The translations under genes and the position numbers were made by a program. The notes beneath the pieces were generated by a model. That model saw only the letters and a list, made by a program, of their open reading frames with translations, searched no databases and was not told the DNA's origin. A DNA stretch of 64,000 nucleotides from Pseudoxanthomonas koreensis_A (GTDB lineage: Bacteria > Pseudomonadota > Gammaproteobacteria > Xanthomonadales > Xanthomonadaceae): assembly GCF_041890415.1 (NCBI RefSeq), contig NZ_CP169056.1, positions 186,001 to 250,000 of the forward strand. The letters are read 5' to 3'. Shown piece after piece: positions 53,732 to 62,375 of this stretch; the first letter of the stretch is position 1; the number at the start of each line of letters is the position of its first letter.

Positions 53732-54925
53732 GTGGCTAGCGTGGCCGGGCACGACGCCATCGTGATCGGCGCCGGCGCCGCCGGATTGATGTGCGCGCTC
53801 ACTGCCGCCGGCCGCGGCCTGCGCGTGCTGGTGGTCGAACACGCCAACCGGCCCGGCAAGAAGATCCTGATGTCCGGCGGCGGGCGCTGCAATTTCACCA
53901 ACACCGGCACCGGGCCGGACAACTTCCTGTCGGCCAACCCGCACTTCTGCAAGTCGGCGCTGGCGCGCTACACGCCCTGGCATTTCATCGAGATGGTGGA
54001 CCGCCACCGGATCGCCTGGCACGAGAAGGCGCCCGGCCAGCTGTTCTGCGATGTGTCCTCCAAGCTGATCGTGAAGATGCTGCTGGACGAATGCGCGGCC
54101 GTCGGCGTGGAGTTGCGCACCCAATGCAGCGTGGAACGGGTGGACCATGCCGATGGCGGCGGCTTCGGGCTGGCGACCAGCCAGGGCCGCTTCACCGCGC
54201 CCGCGCTGGTGGTGGCCAGCGGCGGCCTGTCGATTCCCAGCATGGGCGCGACCGGCTTCGGCTATGAACTGGCGCGCCAGTACGGGCACACGGTGCTGCC
54301 GACCCGCGCCGGGCTGGTGCCGCTGACCCTGTCCGGCCGCCACCAGGAACGGCTGGCCGACCTGTCCGGCGTCGCAGTGGAGGTGGAGGCGCGCTGCAAC
54401 GGGCAGGGTTTCCGCGAGGCGATGCTGTTCACCCACCGCGGGGTCAGCGGCCCGGCGATCCTGCAGATCTCCTCGTACTGGCAGCCGGGCGACGACCTGC
54501 GCCTGGACCTGCTGCCCGGACGCGACGCGCATGACTGGCTGCGCATGCAGCAGCGGCAACGCCCGGATGCCGAACTCAAGACCGTGCTGGCCGATGCGCT
54601 GCCGCGACGCTTCGCCCAGCGCCTGTGCGAGCTGTGGCTGCCGAACCGGCCGATGCGCCAGTACGACCCGCCGCAGTTGCGCCAGGCCGCCGCGCTGCTG
54701 GCCGACTGGCCGCTGGTGGCCAGTGGCACCGAGGGCTACCGCACCGCCGAGGTGACCCTGGGGGGCGTGGACACCGATGCGGTGTCCTCGGCCAGCATGC
54801 AGTCGCGGCTGGTGCCGGGGCTGTACTTCGTCGGCGAGGTGCTGGACGTGACCGGCTGGCTGGGCGGCTACAACTTCCAGTGGGCCTGGGCGTCCGGGCA
54901 TGCGGCGGGCACCGCGCTGGGCTGA
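53732..54925 (+). CDS. HI0933-like NAD(P)/FAD-dependent oxidoreductase
   Basis: The 397-residue flavoprotein has an N-terminal dinucleotide motif (AIVIGAGAAGLMCALTAAGRG), RPGKKILMSGGGRCNFTN, and the C-terminal FAD contact GEVLDVTGWLGGYNFQWAW. It matches the HI0933/YhiN (BaiN-like) family; substrate unknown. The start is GTG at 53732, six bases after yaeQ; GTG at 53741 is an alternative. The YaeQ pairing suggests one transcript. Confidence 0.9.
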   Translation: MASVAGHDAIVIGAGAAGLMCALTAAGRGLRVLVVEHANRPGKKILMSGGGRCNFTNTGTGPDNFLSANPHFCKSALARYTPWHFIEMVDRHRIAWHEKAPGQLFCDVSSKLIVKMLLDECAAVGVELRTQCSVERVDHADGGGFGLATSQGRFTAPALVVASGGLSIPSMGATGFGYELARQYGHTVLPTRAGLVPLTLSGRHQERLADLSGVAVEVEARCNGQGFREAMLFTHRGVSGPAILQISSYWQPGDDLRLDLLPGRDAHDWLRMQQRQRPDAELKTVLADALPRRFAQRLCELWLPNRPMRQYDPPQLRQAAALLADWPLVASGTEGYRTAEVTLGGVDTDAVSSASMQSRLVPGLYFVGEVLDVTGWLGGYNFQWAWASGHAAGTALG

Positions 54926-55033
54926 GCGCGGGCGCGGCTTCACCCGCGTTCAACGGCCGGGCTGGAATGCTGCGCACGCAGGGGGCAGCACATTGCCACG
55001 GCCGTGCCGGTGGCCACCAGGAAGAACCGCACA

Positions 55034-55339
55034 ATGCAGCAGACGCAAAGGCCGGCGCGCACGGCGCAGCTGATCGACATCGACCGCGAGCGCGAGCACT
55101 GGAAGCAGCGCTATCCCGGTCTGCCGCGGGCGCGGGCCATGCGCAGTTTCGTGCGCTACTGGCCGGTGCTGTGCGCGGTGTACGACGTCTACCTCAACCA
55201 CCCGCGCGCCGGCCGCGAACAGGCGCTGGAGCTGTTCCTGCAGCGCGTGGACGTGGCCGCCAGCCCGTTGACCGCGGACGAGGCAACTGAAGTGTTCACC
55301 CGCGTCTGGGAACGGATCGACGGCATCTCGCCGCGCTAG
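55034..55339 (+). CDS. Small conserved protein of unknown function
   Basis: The 101-residue mostly helical product includes REREHWKQRYPGLPRARAMRS, then FVRYWPVLCAVYDVYLNHP. No signal peptide or family recognised. An ATG at 55034 was used; a GTG at 55004 would add ten residues. AGGAAGAA lies upstream. It ends 22 bases from the convergent msrB. Confidence 0.6.
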   Translation: MQQTQRPARTAQLIDIDREREHWKQRYPGLPRARAMRSFVRYWPVLCAVYDVYLNHPRAGREQALELFLQRVDVAASPLTADEATEVFTRVWERIDGISPR

Positions 55340-55361
55340 CGGCGCGACCGTGCTGCCGCGC

Positions 55362-55826
55362 TCAGGGCGGGCCGGCTTCGATGCCGCCGCGGCCGAGCGG
55401 GTCGGGCAACGCTTCGCCCTCGCCGACGAAACCAAGCGCCACCGAGTTCAGGCAATGCCGCTCGCCGGTCGGCGGCGGGCCGTCGGGGAAGACGTGGCCC
55501 AGGTGGCTGCCGCAGCGTGCGCACACCACTTCGGTGCGGATCATGCCGTGGCTGGTGTCGCGGATGCGGCGCACGTGCGCGTCGTGGTACGGCTGGAAGA
55601 AGCTGGGCCAGCCGGTGCCGGAGTCGAACTTGGCCGACGAATTGAACAATGGCAGGCCGCACAGCCGGCACACGTAGGTGCCGGTGCGCTTGTTGTCCAG
55701 GAACGCGCCACAGAACGGCGCCTCGGTCCCGTGCTGCAGCAGCACGCGCTGCTCTTCCGGCGACAGCGCGTCGGCCAGGGCGCGGCGGCTGGCGTCATCG
55801 GGCGGGCTCAGGTCGAAGCGTGACAT
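55362..55826 (-). CDS. msrB: Peptide-methionine (R)-S-oxide reductase MsrB
   Basis: The 154-residue product reduces methionine-R-sulfoxide in proteins. Zinc cysteines are in CRLCG and CARCG, the family phrase FDSGTGWPSFFQP is present, and the catalytic Cys is in RHCLNSVAL. No signal peptide, so it is cytosolic. A typical free-standing MsrB length. Confidence 0.95.
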   Translation of the reverse strand: MSRFDLSPPDDASRRALADALSPEEQRVLLQHGTEAPFCGAFLDNKRTGTYVCRLCGLPLFNSSAKFDSGTGWPSFFQPYHDAHVRRIRDTSHGMIRTEVVCARCGSHLGHVFPDGPPPTGERHCLNSVALGFVGEGEALPDPLGRGGIEAGPP

Positions 55827-55981
55827 GGCAGGTCTCCTGCGAAAGGCTGCGGCCATGATGCCGCAGGCGTGGCCGTTCGGCGTGGACGGCGCGGCCACGC
55901 CGCGCTGATCCGGCGTGCGCGGCGCGCTAACGCATCGCCGCGTAGGCTCGGTTGCCCACCCTCCACCACACGGGAGTTTCC

Positions 55982-56386
55982 ATGCGCAGGATCCCGCGCG
56001 AAGCCTGGATACTTGTTGCCGACGGCGCGTCGGCACGGCTGTTCCGCAACCTCGGCAGCGACACCGGCCAGGTGCGCCTGCACCAGGAAGAAGCACTGCA
56101 GCTGGACCCGGCCGAAGGCGTGATGCCGGCGGTGTTGCCGGCCGACACCCCCGCGCGCGAGGCCGACGAGGCGTCCTTTGCGCGGCAGCTGGCGCTGCGC
56201 CTGAACCGCGATGCGCTGGGCGGGCGGTTCCAGCACCTGGTGCTGGCCGCCGACCCGCAGACCCTGGGCCAGATCCGGCCGCTGCTGCACGACGAGGTGC
56301 GCAACCGGCTGCTGGCCGAGGTGCCCCGCAACTACACCCGCTCACCGCGCGAGGACATCGAGCGCGCGCTGGCGCCCGAGTTCTAG
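55982..56386 (+). CDS. Host-attachment family protein
   Basis: The 134-residue product matches the Host_attach domain: WILVADGASARLFRNLG at the start, ADEASFARQLALRLNRD, HLVLAADPQTLGQIRPLL and a closing KNYTR-like RNYTRSPREDIERAL. The family was named for a role in attachment of a plant-associated bacterium and resembles eRF1-like domains; the actual function is unclear. GGGAG precedes the ATG. Confidence 0.88.
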   Translation: MRRIPREAWILVADGASARLFRNLGSDTGQVRLHQEEALQLDPAEGVMPAVLPADTPAREADEASFARQLALRLNRDALGGRFQHLVLAADPQTLGQIRPLLHDEVRNRLLAEVPRNYTRSPREDIERALAPEF

Positions 56387-56409
56387 GCGGTCCGGCACGC
56401 CGGGTCCGC

Positions 56410-56964
56410 TCAGGCCCGCGGCGTGCCGGGCAGTTCGCGGCGCAGCCAGTCGTCGATCATCCGCTTCTCGTGGCGCAGCGGATCGGAATCGCCGATCGAG
56501 CCCTTCATCAGGTAACTGGTGTCGTGCAGCTTGCGCTCGCCCTCGGCCAGCACCTGGCCATCGGCGCCGGTGATGCGCACGTTCACGGTCATCCGCGGCG
56601 GATAGGTGTCGCGCATGATCCGCACCCGGTCCATGCTGATGCCGCGCCACGGCTCGTAGCGGCCGGCGCGCTGGATGTCGGTGATGGTCACGTCCATCCG
56701 CTGGCCGTCGGCCAGGCGCCTGGTCGCGCGGTCCTGCACGTAGCCGGCCAGCTGGTTCACCCAGTCGCCGCGTTGTGCTTCCCAGCGGTTGCCGCTGTAG
56801 CGCAGTTCGGAAAACCCGGCCGGGTCGGTCCAGGACACGCTCACCGGGCCGGCGTCGGGCAGGGCACGCGGCAGGTCCGGATCGGTGACATGCGCGGTGC
56901 CGGCCAGGGCCGGCAGCGCGGCGGTCAACACCAGCAACAGGGCAGGGATCGACACAGGTTTCAT
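56410..56964 (-). CDS. DUF3016 exported protein
   Basis: The 184-residue product has a signal peptide (about 1-20) and the DUF3016 pattern: VSVSWTDPAGFSELRYSGNRWE, MDVTITDIQRAGRYEPWRG and the end EKRMIDDWLRREL. Periplasmic, function unknown. The start at 56964 gives a standard signal peptide. Confidence 0.82.
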   Translation of the reverse strand: MKPVSIPALLLVLTAALPALAGTAHVTDPDLPRALPDAGPVSVSWTDPAGFSELRYSGNRWEAQRGDWVNQLAGYVQDRATRRLADGQRMDVTITDIQRAGRYEPWRGISMDRVRIMRDTYPPRMTVNVRITGADGQVLAEGERKLHDTSYLMKGSIGDSDPLRHEKRMIDDWLRRELPGTPRA

Positions 56965-57183
56965 GACGCAATCTCCAGGTGGCGCTTGGGCCGAATATGC
57001 GCCCGCCTCCGGGGGCGGGCAAGGCGGCATGCGCGGGCCGTTGCACGCGCTTCAGCCAGCGCCGCGCACGCCACCGCAGCGCAACACAGCCTTGCACCAG
57101 TGCAGCCGCCGCCATGGCCGATGGCACGTTCGCCCGGCCCGCCACTGGACTAGAATTTCCCACCGCATCCCCTCCCCACTCCC

Positions 57184-58083
57184 ATGCATGCTCCCGCACA
57201 GGCCCCGGCCCGCACCGCCGGACTGGCCGCCGTCGCCGCACTGGCCATCGTCTATGTGGTCTGGGGTTCGACCTACCTGGCGATCCGCTTCGCCCTGGAG
57301 GGCGGCTGGCCGCCCCTGACGATGGTCTCCGGCGTGCGCTTCCTGCTGGCGGGCGCGGCCATGTATGCATTCCTGCGCTGGCGCGGGGTGGCCGCACCCA
57401 CGCGCGGACAATGGAAGCGCCTGGCGATGCTGGGCCTGCTGCTGCTGTTGCTGGGCAACGGCTGCGTGGTGCTAGCCGAGCAGACCGTGTCCTCCGGCCT
57501 GGCGGCGGTGGCGGTGGCGTCGGTGCCGCTGTGGATGGGGCTGTTCGGGATGCTGTTCGGGCAGCGCCCCAGCCGCATGGAATGGCTTGGCATCGCGATC
57601 GGTTTTGCCGGGGTGCTGTGGCTCAACGCCGGCAGCAGCCTCAACGCCAGCCCGGTGGGGCTGGTCCTGCTGCTGGTGGCACCGATCGGCTGGGCGTTCG
57701 GCTCGGTGTGGGCGCGCGGGCGCGACCTGCCGTCGCCGTTCATGGCCGCAGCCGGACAGATGCTGTGCGGCGGCGCGATGCTGCTGGTGGCCGGCGTGTT
57801 GCGCGGCGAGTCGCTGCCGCAGGCGGTCACCGTGCACGGCACCCTGGCACTGGCGTACCTGGCGGTGTTCGGTTCGGTGGTCGCGTTCAGCGCCTACGTA
57901 TGGCTGCTGCAGCACGTGCGCCCGGCCCTGGTGTCCAGCTATGCCTACGTGAACCCGGCCATCGCGGTGGCACTGGGTGCGTGGCTGGCCGGCGAGCACT
58001 TCGGCGTGAACGAGCTGGGCGCGATGGCGGTGATCCTGGCCGGGGTGGTCACCATCACCCTGGCCCGGGTAATGCGGCGGTGA
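57184..58083 (+). CDS. EamA (DMT) family exporter, YedA-like
   Basis: The 299-residue protein has ten predicted membrane helices in two EamA repeats. VVWGSTYLAIRFALEGGWPP is the first-repeat signature and SSYAYVNPAIAVALGAWLAGE that of the second. It resembles E. coli YedA, a drug/metabolite exporter. Substrate unknown; inner membrane. The stop overlaps the GTG of the next transporter (GTGA at 58080-58083), so the two are coupled. Confidence 0.9.
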   Translation: MHAPAQAPARTAGLAAVAALAIVYVVWGSTYLAIRFALEGGWPPLTMVSGVRFLLAGAAMYAFLRWRGVAAPTRGQWKRLAMLGLLLLLLGNGCVVLAEQTVSSGLAAVAVASVPLWMGLFGMLFGQRPSRMEWLGIAIGFAGVLWLNAGSSLNASPVGLVLLLVAPIGWAFGSVWARGRDLPSPFMAAAGQMLCGGAMLLVAGVLRGESLPQAVTVHGTLALAYLAVFGSVVAFSAYVWLLQHVRPALVSSYAYVNPAIAVALGAWLAGEHFGVNELGAMAVILAGVVTITLARVMRR

Positions 58084-58991
58084 GCGCGCTGCAGGCGCAG
58101 GACATCGACCGCCGCGGCCTGGCGGTCACCGCCGCCACCTTCGTGGTGTGGGGCGTGGTGCCGGTGTACTGGCACCTGCTCAGGAGCGTGCCGGCGTTGC
58201 AGGTCATGGCCCACCGGGTGATCTGGAGTGCGCTGCTGGTGGCCGGCTGGCTGTGGCTGCGCCATGGCAACGGCTGGCTCCGGGCCATCGCCGCGCAGCC
58301 GCGCGCACTGGCCGCGCTGGCCCTGAGCGGGACGCTGATCGCGTTCAACTGGTGCCTGTACATCTGGGCGGTGAACGCCGGGCACGTGGTCGAGACCAGC
58401 CTGGGCTACTTCATCAATCCGCTGCTCAACGTGGTGCTGGGCGTGGTGGTGCTGCACGAGCGCCTGCGCCGGCTGCAGTGGATCGCGGTGGGCTGCGCGG
58501 CCGTGGGCGTGGCCTGGCTGACCTGGAGCGCCGGTTCGCCGCCGTGGATCGCGCTGGGGCTGGCCGGGTCGTTCGGCGTGTACGGGCTGGTGCGCAAGCT
58601 GGTGGCGGTCGATCCGGTGGCCGGCCTGGGGCTGGAGAGCCTGTACCTGTTGCTGCCATCGCTGGCGTATGTGCTGTGGGCCGAGGCCGGGCATGGCGGC
58701 GGCTTTGCCGGGCAGTGGAGCCTGGGCGTGGACGTGCTGCTGGTGCTCAGCGGCGTGGTGACGGCAGTGCCGCTGATCGGCTTTGCCTACGGCGTGCGCC
58801 GGATTCCGCTGAGCGTGGTCGGGCTGCTGCAGTACATCGCGCCGACCCTGCAACTGCTGCTCGGGGTGTGGTTCTTCCACGAGCCGTTCGATGCGGCGCG
58901 TGCGCTTGGATTCGGTGCGATCTGGCTGGGGCTGGCGCTGTATGCCGGCGAGGGCCTGTGGCGCAGCCGGCGCAAGGTGGTGGTGGCGTAG
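58080..58991 (+). CDS. rarD: EamA family transporter RarD
   Basis: The 303-residue ten-helix protein has the RarD signatures WGVVPVYWHLLRSVPALQVM, NWCLYIWAVNAGHVVETSLG and GYFINPLLNV. RarD belongs to the drug/metabolite superfamily and is linked to chloramphenicol sensitivity in some bacteria. The GTG at 58080 is inferred from the overlap with the previous stop; the open frame extends upstream but would run inside the yedA-like gene. Followed by a strong terminator hairpin. Confidence 0.9.
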   Translation: MSALQAQDIDRRGLAVTAATFVVWGVVPVYWHLLRSVPALQVMAHRVIWSALLVAGWLWLRHGNGWLRAIAAQPRALAALALSGTLIAFNWCLYIWAVNAGHVVETSLGYFINPLLNVVLGVVVLHERLRRLQWIAVGCAAVGVAWLTWSAGSPPWIALGLAGSFGVYGLVRKLVAVDPVAGLGLESLYLLLPSLAYVLWAEAGHGGGFAGQWSLGVDVLLVLSGVVTAVPLIGFAYGVRRIPLSVVGLLQYIAPTLQLLLGVWFFHEPFDAARALGFGAIWLGLALYAGEGLWRSRRKVVVA

Positions 58992-59027
58992 GCCGAGCGC
59001 CTCAAGGCGCCACCGCACCGCATGTGG

Positions 59028-59069
59028 CGCAACCAGGCCCGGCAGCGCGTGGCGCCGGGCCTGGTTGCG
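59028..59069. terminator. Bidirectional terminator hairpin
   Basis: A perfect 16-bp stem (59028-59043 with 59054-59069) and a 10-base loop lie between the convergent rarD and the ABC permease gene. No U-tract. Confidence 0.8.
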
Positions 59070-59078
59070 TGCGGCCCG

Positions 59079-60389
59079 CTACACCTCGCGCAATGCGGCG
59101 GTGATCGGCAGCCGCGCCGCGCGCAGGGCGGGGAACAGGCCGCCGACCAGGCCGATGCCCAGCGCCCACTTCAGACCCGTCCACAGCAGCTCGGGGGTGA
59201 CCTTGAACTCGAACACCACCGCGCTGAAGCTGGCGCCCATGGTCGAGGCCGTATAGCCGTTGAACACCAGCCAGGCCAGCAGCCCGCCAAGCGCGCCGCC
59301 GGCCAGCGCCAGCAGCATGGTCTCCAGCATCACCGCCACCACCACCGGCAGGCCGCGGAAACCGATCGCGCGCATGGTGGCGATCTCGCGGGCGCGCCCG
59401 GCCACCGCCGCGTACATGGTGTTGAGCGCGCCGAACACCGCACCCACCGCCATGATCCCGCCGATCACCGTGCCCAGGATGGTCAGCAGCTGGTTCAGCT
59501 GCCCGCTCTGCTTGGCGTAGTAGGCCTTGGTGGTCTCCACGTCCAGCTTCAGGCGCGGGTCGCCCTCCATCGCCGCGCGGAACTGCTCCAGCCCCTGGCT
59601 GCCGTCCAGGCGCACGTTGACCGACTGCCAGGCGTTGCGCTGGTAGGCATTGGCCAGTACTTCGGCATCGGTCCACAGCTCCGAGTCGTGCACGCCGTTG
59701 GCCTCGAACACGCCGACCACCGCCCACGTCTCGCTGCCCAGGGTCACGTTGCTGCCGACCTCCAGCCCGCGGAACTGGCGCAACGCGCCCTTGCCGACCA
59801 CGATCTCGCGCAGGCCGGTGTTGAACTTGCGTCCTTCGATGATGCGCACGTGCTGGTGCACGTCCCAGCCGCGCTCGCCCACGCCACGGAACTGCGCGTT
59901 GACGTCGCTGCCATCGCTGCGCGCGGGCAGGGTCACCACCTGGGCGACCTCCGGCGACATCAGCGCGCGCCCGTCGGCATCGCGCGCGATGCCGGGCAGG
60001 CTGGCGATCAGCGGCACCTGGTCGCGCATGATGGCCGAGTTGGTCTCGGCCTGGGAGCCGCCGCGCAGGATGATCGCGGTGGTTTCATTGCCGGTGCCGG
60101 AGACCGTGGCCTGGAAGCCGCGGCCCATCGACAGCATCGCCACCAGCACCGCGACCACGCCGGCAATGCCGACCACGATCACCGACGAGGCGCCCCAGCG
60201 TTGCGGCAGGCTCGCCACCCCGATCCGGGTGGCCGCCGCGGCCACGCGGCCACCGCGGGTCAGCGCCAGCCACAGTGCAACCAGTACCGCCAGCGCGGCC
60301 ACGACCTGCCAGGGCGCCAGGACCCACGCCACCAGCCCGGCCAGCAACGCCAGCACGGTGAGCAGGTTCCACAACCATTGCTTGTTCAT
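59079..60389 (-). CDS. MacB/FtsX-type ABC permease (second)
   Basis: The 436-residue permease has two extra N-terminal helices (LLTVLALLAGLVAWVLAPW, VVAALAVLVALWLALTRGG), a helix and a periplasmic MacB-like core domain. Three C-terminal FtsX helices include LTILGTVIGGIMAVGAVFGAL and MLETMLLALAGGALGGLLAW. With the preceding permease it forms a heterodimer powered by the ATPase. It lies 12 bases downstream of the first permease gene. Confidence 0.9.
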   Translation of the reverse strand: MNKQWLWNLLTVLALLAGLVAWVLAPWQVVAALAVLVALWLALTRGGRVAAAATRIGVASLPQRWGASSVIVVGIAGVVAVLVAMLSMGRGFQATVSGTGNETTAIILRGGSQAETNSAIMRDQVPLIASLPGIARDADGRALMSPEVAQVVTLPARSDGSDVNAQFRGVGERGWDVHQHVRIIEGRKFNTGLREIVVGKGALRQFRGLEVGSNVTLGSETWAVVGVFEANGVHDSELWTDAEVLANAYQRNAWQSVNVRLDGSQGLEQFRAAMEGDPRLKLDVETTKAYYAKQSGQLNQLLTILGTVIGGIMAVGAVFGALNTMYAAVAGRAREIATMRAIGFRGLPVVVAVMLETMLLALAGGALGGLLAWLVFNGYTASTMGASFSAVVFEFKVTPELLWTGLKWALGIGLVGGLFPALRAARLPITAALREV

Positions 60390-60401
60390 GGGCAGGTCTC
60401 C

Positions 60402-61562
60402 TCAGCGGCCAGCCAGTGCATCGACGATTTTCAGCCGCTTGGCGCGCAGCGCCGGCAGCACTCCCACCACCAGCCCGATCACCACGATCAGCACCAGTCC
60501 GGTCAGCCAGGTCTGCACCGGGATGGTGGGTGGCAGCAACCCCTGCGCGCGCGCCGCCAGTACCGGCAGCAGCGCCCGCGCGATGCCCAGCCCCAGCAGG
60601 CCGCCCAGCCCGACCAGCAGCACCGATTCCACCAGCACCAGGGCCAGCACCAGGCCGTCGCGGAAGCCCAGGGTCTTGAGCACCGCCAGCTCGGGCACGC
60701 GCTCGCGCACCGCCTGGGCCATGGTGTTGCCGGTCAGCAGCAGCAGGGTGAAGAACACCGCGCCCATGATCGAGGTGACGATCAGGCCGATGTCGGCAAA
60801 CTGCTTGAGGAAGCCCTGCTGGAACGCGGACTCGGTCTGGGTCTTGGTCTCGCGGTCGGAGTTGGCCGACAGCGCATCGATGGCCTGGGCCACGCGCGAG
60901 GCGTGGTCCGGGTTGTCCAGGGTCACCGTGTACCAGCTCACGATGCCCTTGCTGTAGTCGTTGGCCTCGTCGAAGTACGCCCAGTTCATCATCAACTGGT
61001 TCTCTTCGTTGGAGGCGGTGGTGCGGTCCTTCGAGCGGAAGATGCCGACCAGTTCAAGCGGCCAGTCGTTGCTGCCCTGGCGCGGGAAGATGGTGGCCTG
61101 CAGCGGGATGGTGTCGCCGATCTTCCAGCCGAACTTGTTGGCCAGCGCCTCGCCCACCACCGCGCCGGCGCGGGTGTCCTGGAACGCGCGCACCTGCTCG
61201 GGCGGCAGCTCCAGGTTGGTGTACACGTCGAAGTAGTTGGGCGCCACCGAGAAGTTGGGGAAGAAGTTCTTCGGATCCTGGTAGATGCCGCCGAACCACA
61301 TGGCGTAGGTGACGTCCTTGACCCCGTCCACCGTGCGCAATTGGGGTTCCAGGCGCACCGGCAGGGTCTGGGTGATGGACAGGCGCGAGGTCACCACCAG
61401 GCGGTTGGCGCCGTCCACGCTGCTGCCGCCGGACTGGAACGCCACGCGCACCGAGTCGAGCATGCCGAACAGCAGGAAGGCGGTGACCACCGAAAGCAGG
61501 GTCAGCAGGGTCCGGGTCTTGCTGCGGAACAACTGCGCCCACACGAGCGACAGATATTTCAT
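60402..61562 (-). CDS. MacB/FtsX-type ABC permease (first)
   Basis: The 386-residue permease has an N-terminal helix (LLTLLSVVTAFLLFGMLDSV), a periplasmic MacB-like domain and three C-terminal FtsX helices (GLIVTSIMGAVFFTLLLLTG and others). It lies 12 bases after the ATPase gene in the adaptor-ATPase-permease-permease operon. Confidence 0.9.
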   Translation of the reverse strand: MKYLSLVWAQLFRSKTRTLLTLLSVVTAFLLFGMLDSVRVAFQSGGSSVDGANRLVVTSRLSITQTLPVRLEPQLRTVDGVKDVTYAMWFGGIYQDPKNFFPNFSVAPNYFDVYTNLELPPEQVRAFQDTRAGAVVGEALANKFGWKIGDTIPLQATIFPRQGSNDWPLELVGIFRSKDRTTASNEENQLMMNWAYFDEANDYSKGIVSWYTVTLDNPDHASRVAQAIDALSANSDRETKTQTESAFQQGFLKQFADIGLIVTSIMGAVFFTLLLLTGNTMAQAVRERVPELAVLKTLGFRDGLVLALVLVESVLLVGLGGLLGLGIARALLPVLAARAQGLLPPTIPVQTWLTGLVLIVVIGLVVGVLPALRAKRLKIVDALAGR

Positions 61563-61574
61563 CGCGGCGCTCCG

Positions 61575-62264
61575 TCAGTGGGCGGCTGGCGCGGTGGCCA
61601 GTTCGCCCTTGTCCAGGTGGATGGTGTGGGTGGCGTATTCGGCCGCCTTCGGATCGTGGGTGACCATGACGATGGTCTTGCCGTGCTCGCGGTTGAGCAG
61701 CTGCAGCAGTTCCAGGATCTCCTCGGCCGACTGCCGGTCCAGGTCGCCGGTGGGTTCGTCGCAGATCAGGAAGGTGGGGTCGGCCACGATCGCGCGGGCA
61801 ATGGCCACGCGCTGCTGCTGGCCGCCGGACAGTTCGTTGGGGCGGTGGTTGCGGCGCTCGGCCAGGCCGACCAGGGTCAGCGCGATCTGCGCGCGGCGGG
61901 CACGGTCGGCCGCGCCCATGCTGGTCAGCAGCAGCGGCAGCTCCACGTTCTTCTGCGCGGTGAGCATGGGCATGAGGTTGTAGAACTGGAACACGAAGCC
62001 CACGTGCCGGCTGCGCCAGTTGGAGAGTTGGCCGGCGGAGAGGCGGTCGATGCGCTCGCCCTCGATCTCGATCTCGCCGCCGCTGGGCGTGTCCAGGCCG
62101 CCGATCAGGTTGAGCAGGGTGGTCTTGCCCGAACCGGATGGCCCCATCAGTGCGACGAAGTCACCGGCCGGGATGTCCAGGTCGATGCCATGCAGCACCT
62201 GCACCTTCTCGGGGCCACGCTGATAGGTCTTGGTGATGTTGCGCAGGGAAACCAGTGCGGTCAT
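61575..62264 (-). CDS. ABC transporter ATPase, MacB/LolD type
   Basis: The 229-residue ATPase has Walker A GPSGSGKTT, signature LSGGQQQRVAIARAI, Walker B LICDEPTGDLD and the H-loop VTHD. The QxxxLMPML region is typical of the MacB/LolD subgroup. The start at 62264 has GAGGAA eight bases upstream. It probably drives export of a macrolide, lipid or peptide with the two permeases and the HlyD-type adaptor. Confidence 0.93.
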   Translation of the reverse strand: MTALVSLRNITKTYQRGPEKVQVLHGIDLDIPAGDFVALMGPSGSGKTTLLNLIGGLDTPSGGEIEIEGERIDRLSAGQLSNWRSRHVGFVFQFYNLMPMLTAQKNVELPLLLTSMGAADRARRAQIALTLVGLAERRNHRPNELSGGQQQRVAIARAIVADPTFLICDEPTGDLDRQSAEEILELLQLLNREHGKTIVMVTHDPKAAEYATHTIHLDKGELATAPAAH

Positions 62265-62375
62265 CGGGTGTTCCTCGTCGTGGACCCCGCGGGCGCGGGG
62301 CATGCTGGAATGAAAAGGCCTGGACCGGCCCACCCGGTCCCGCCTGCCGCCCCGCCTTGGGGCGGCGTTGCTGGA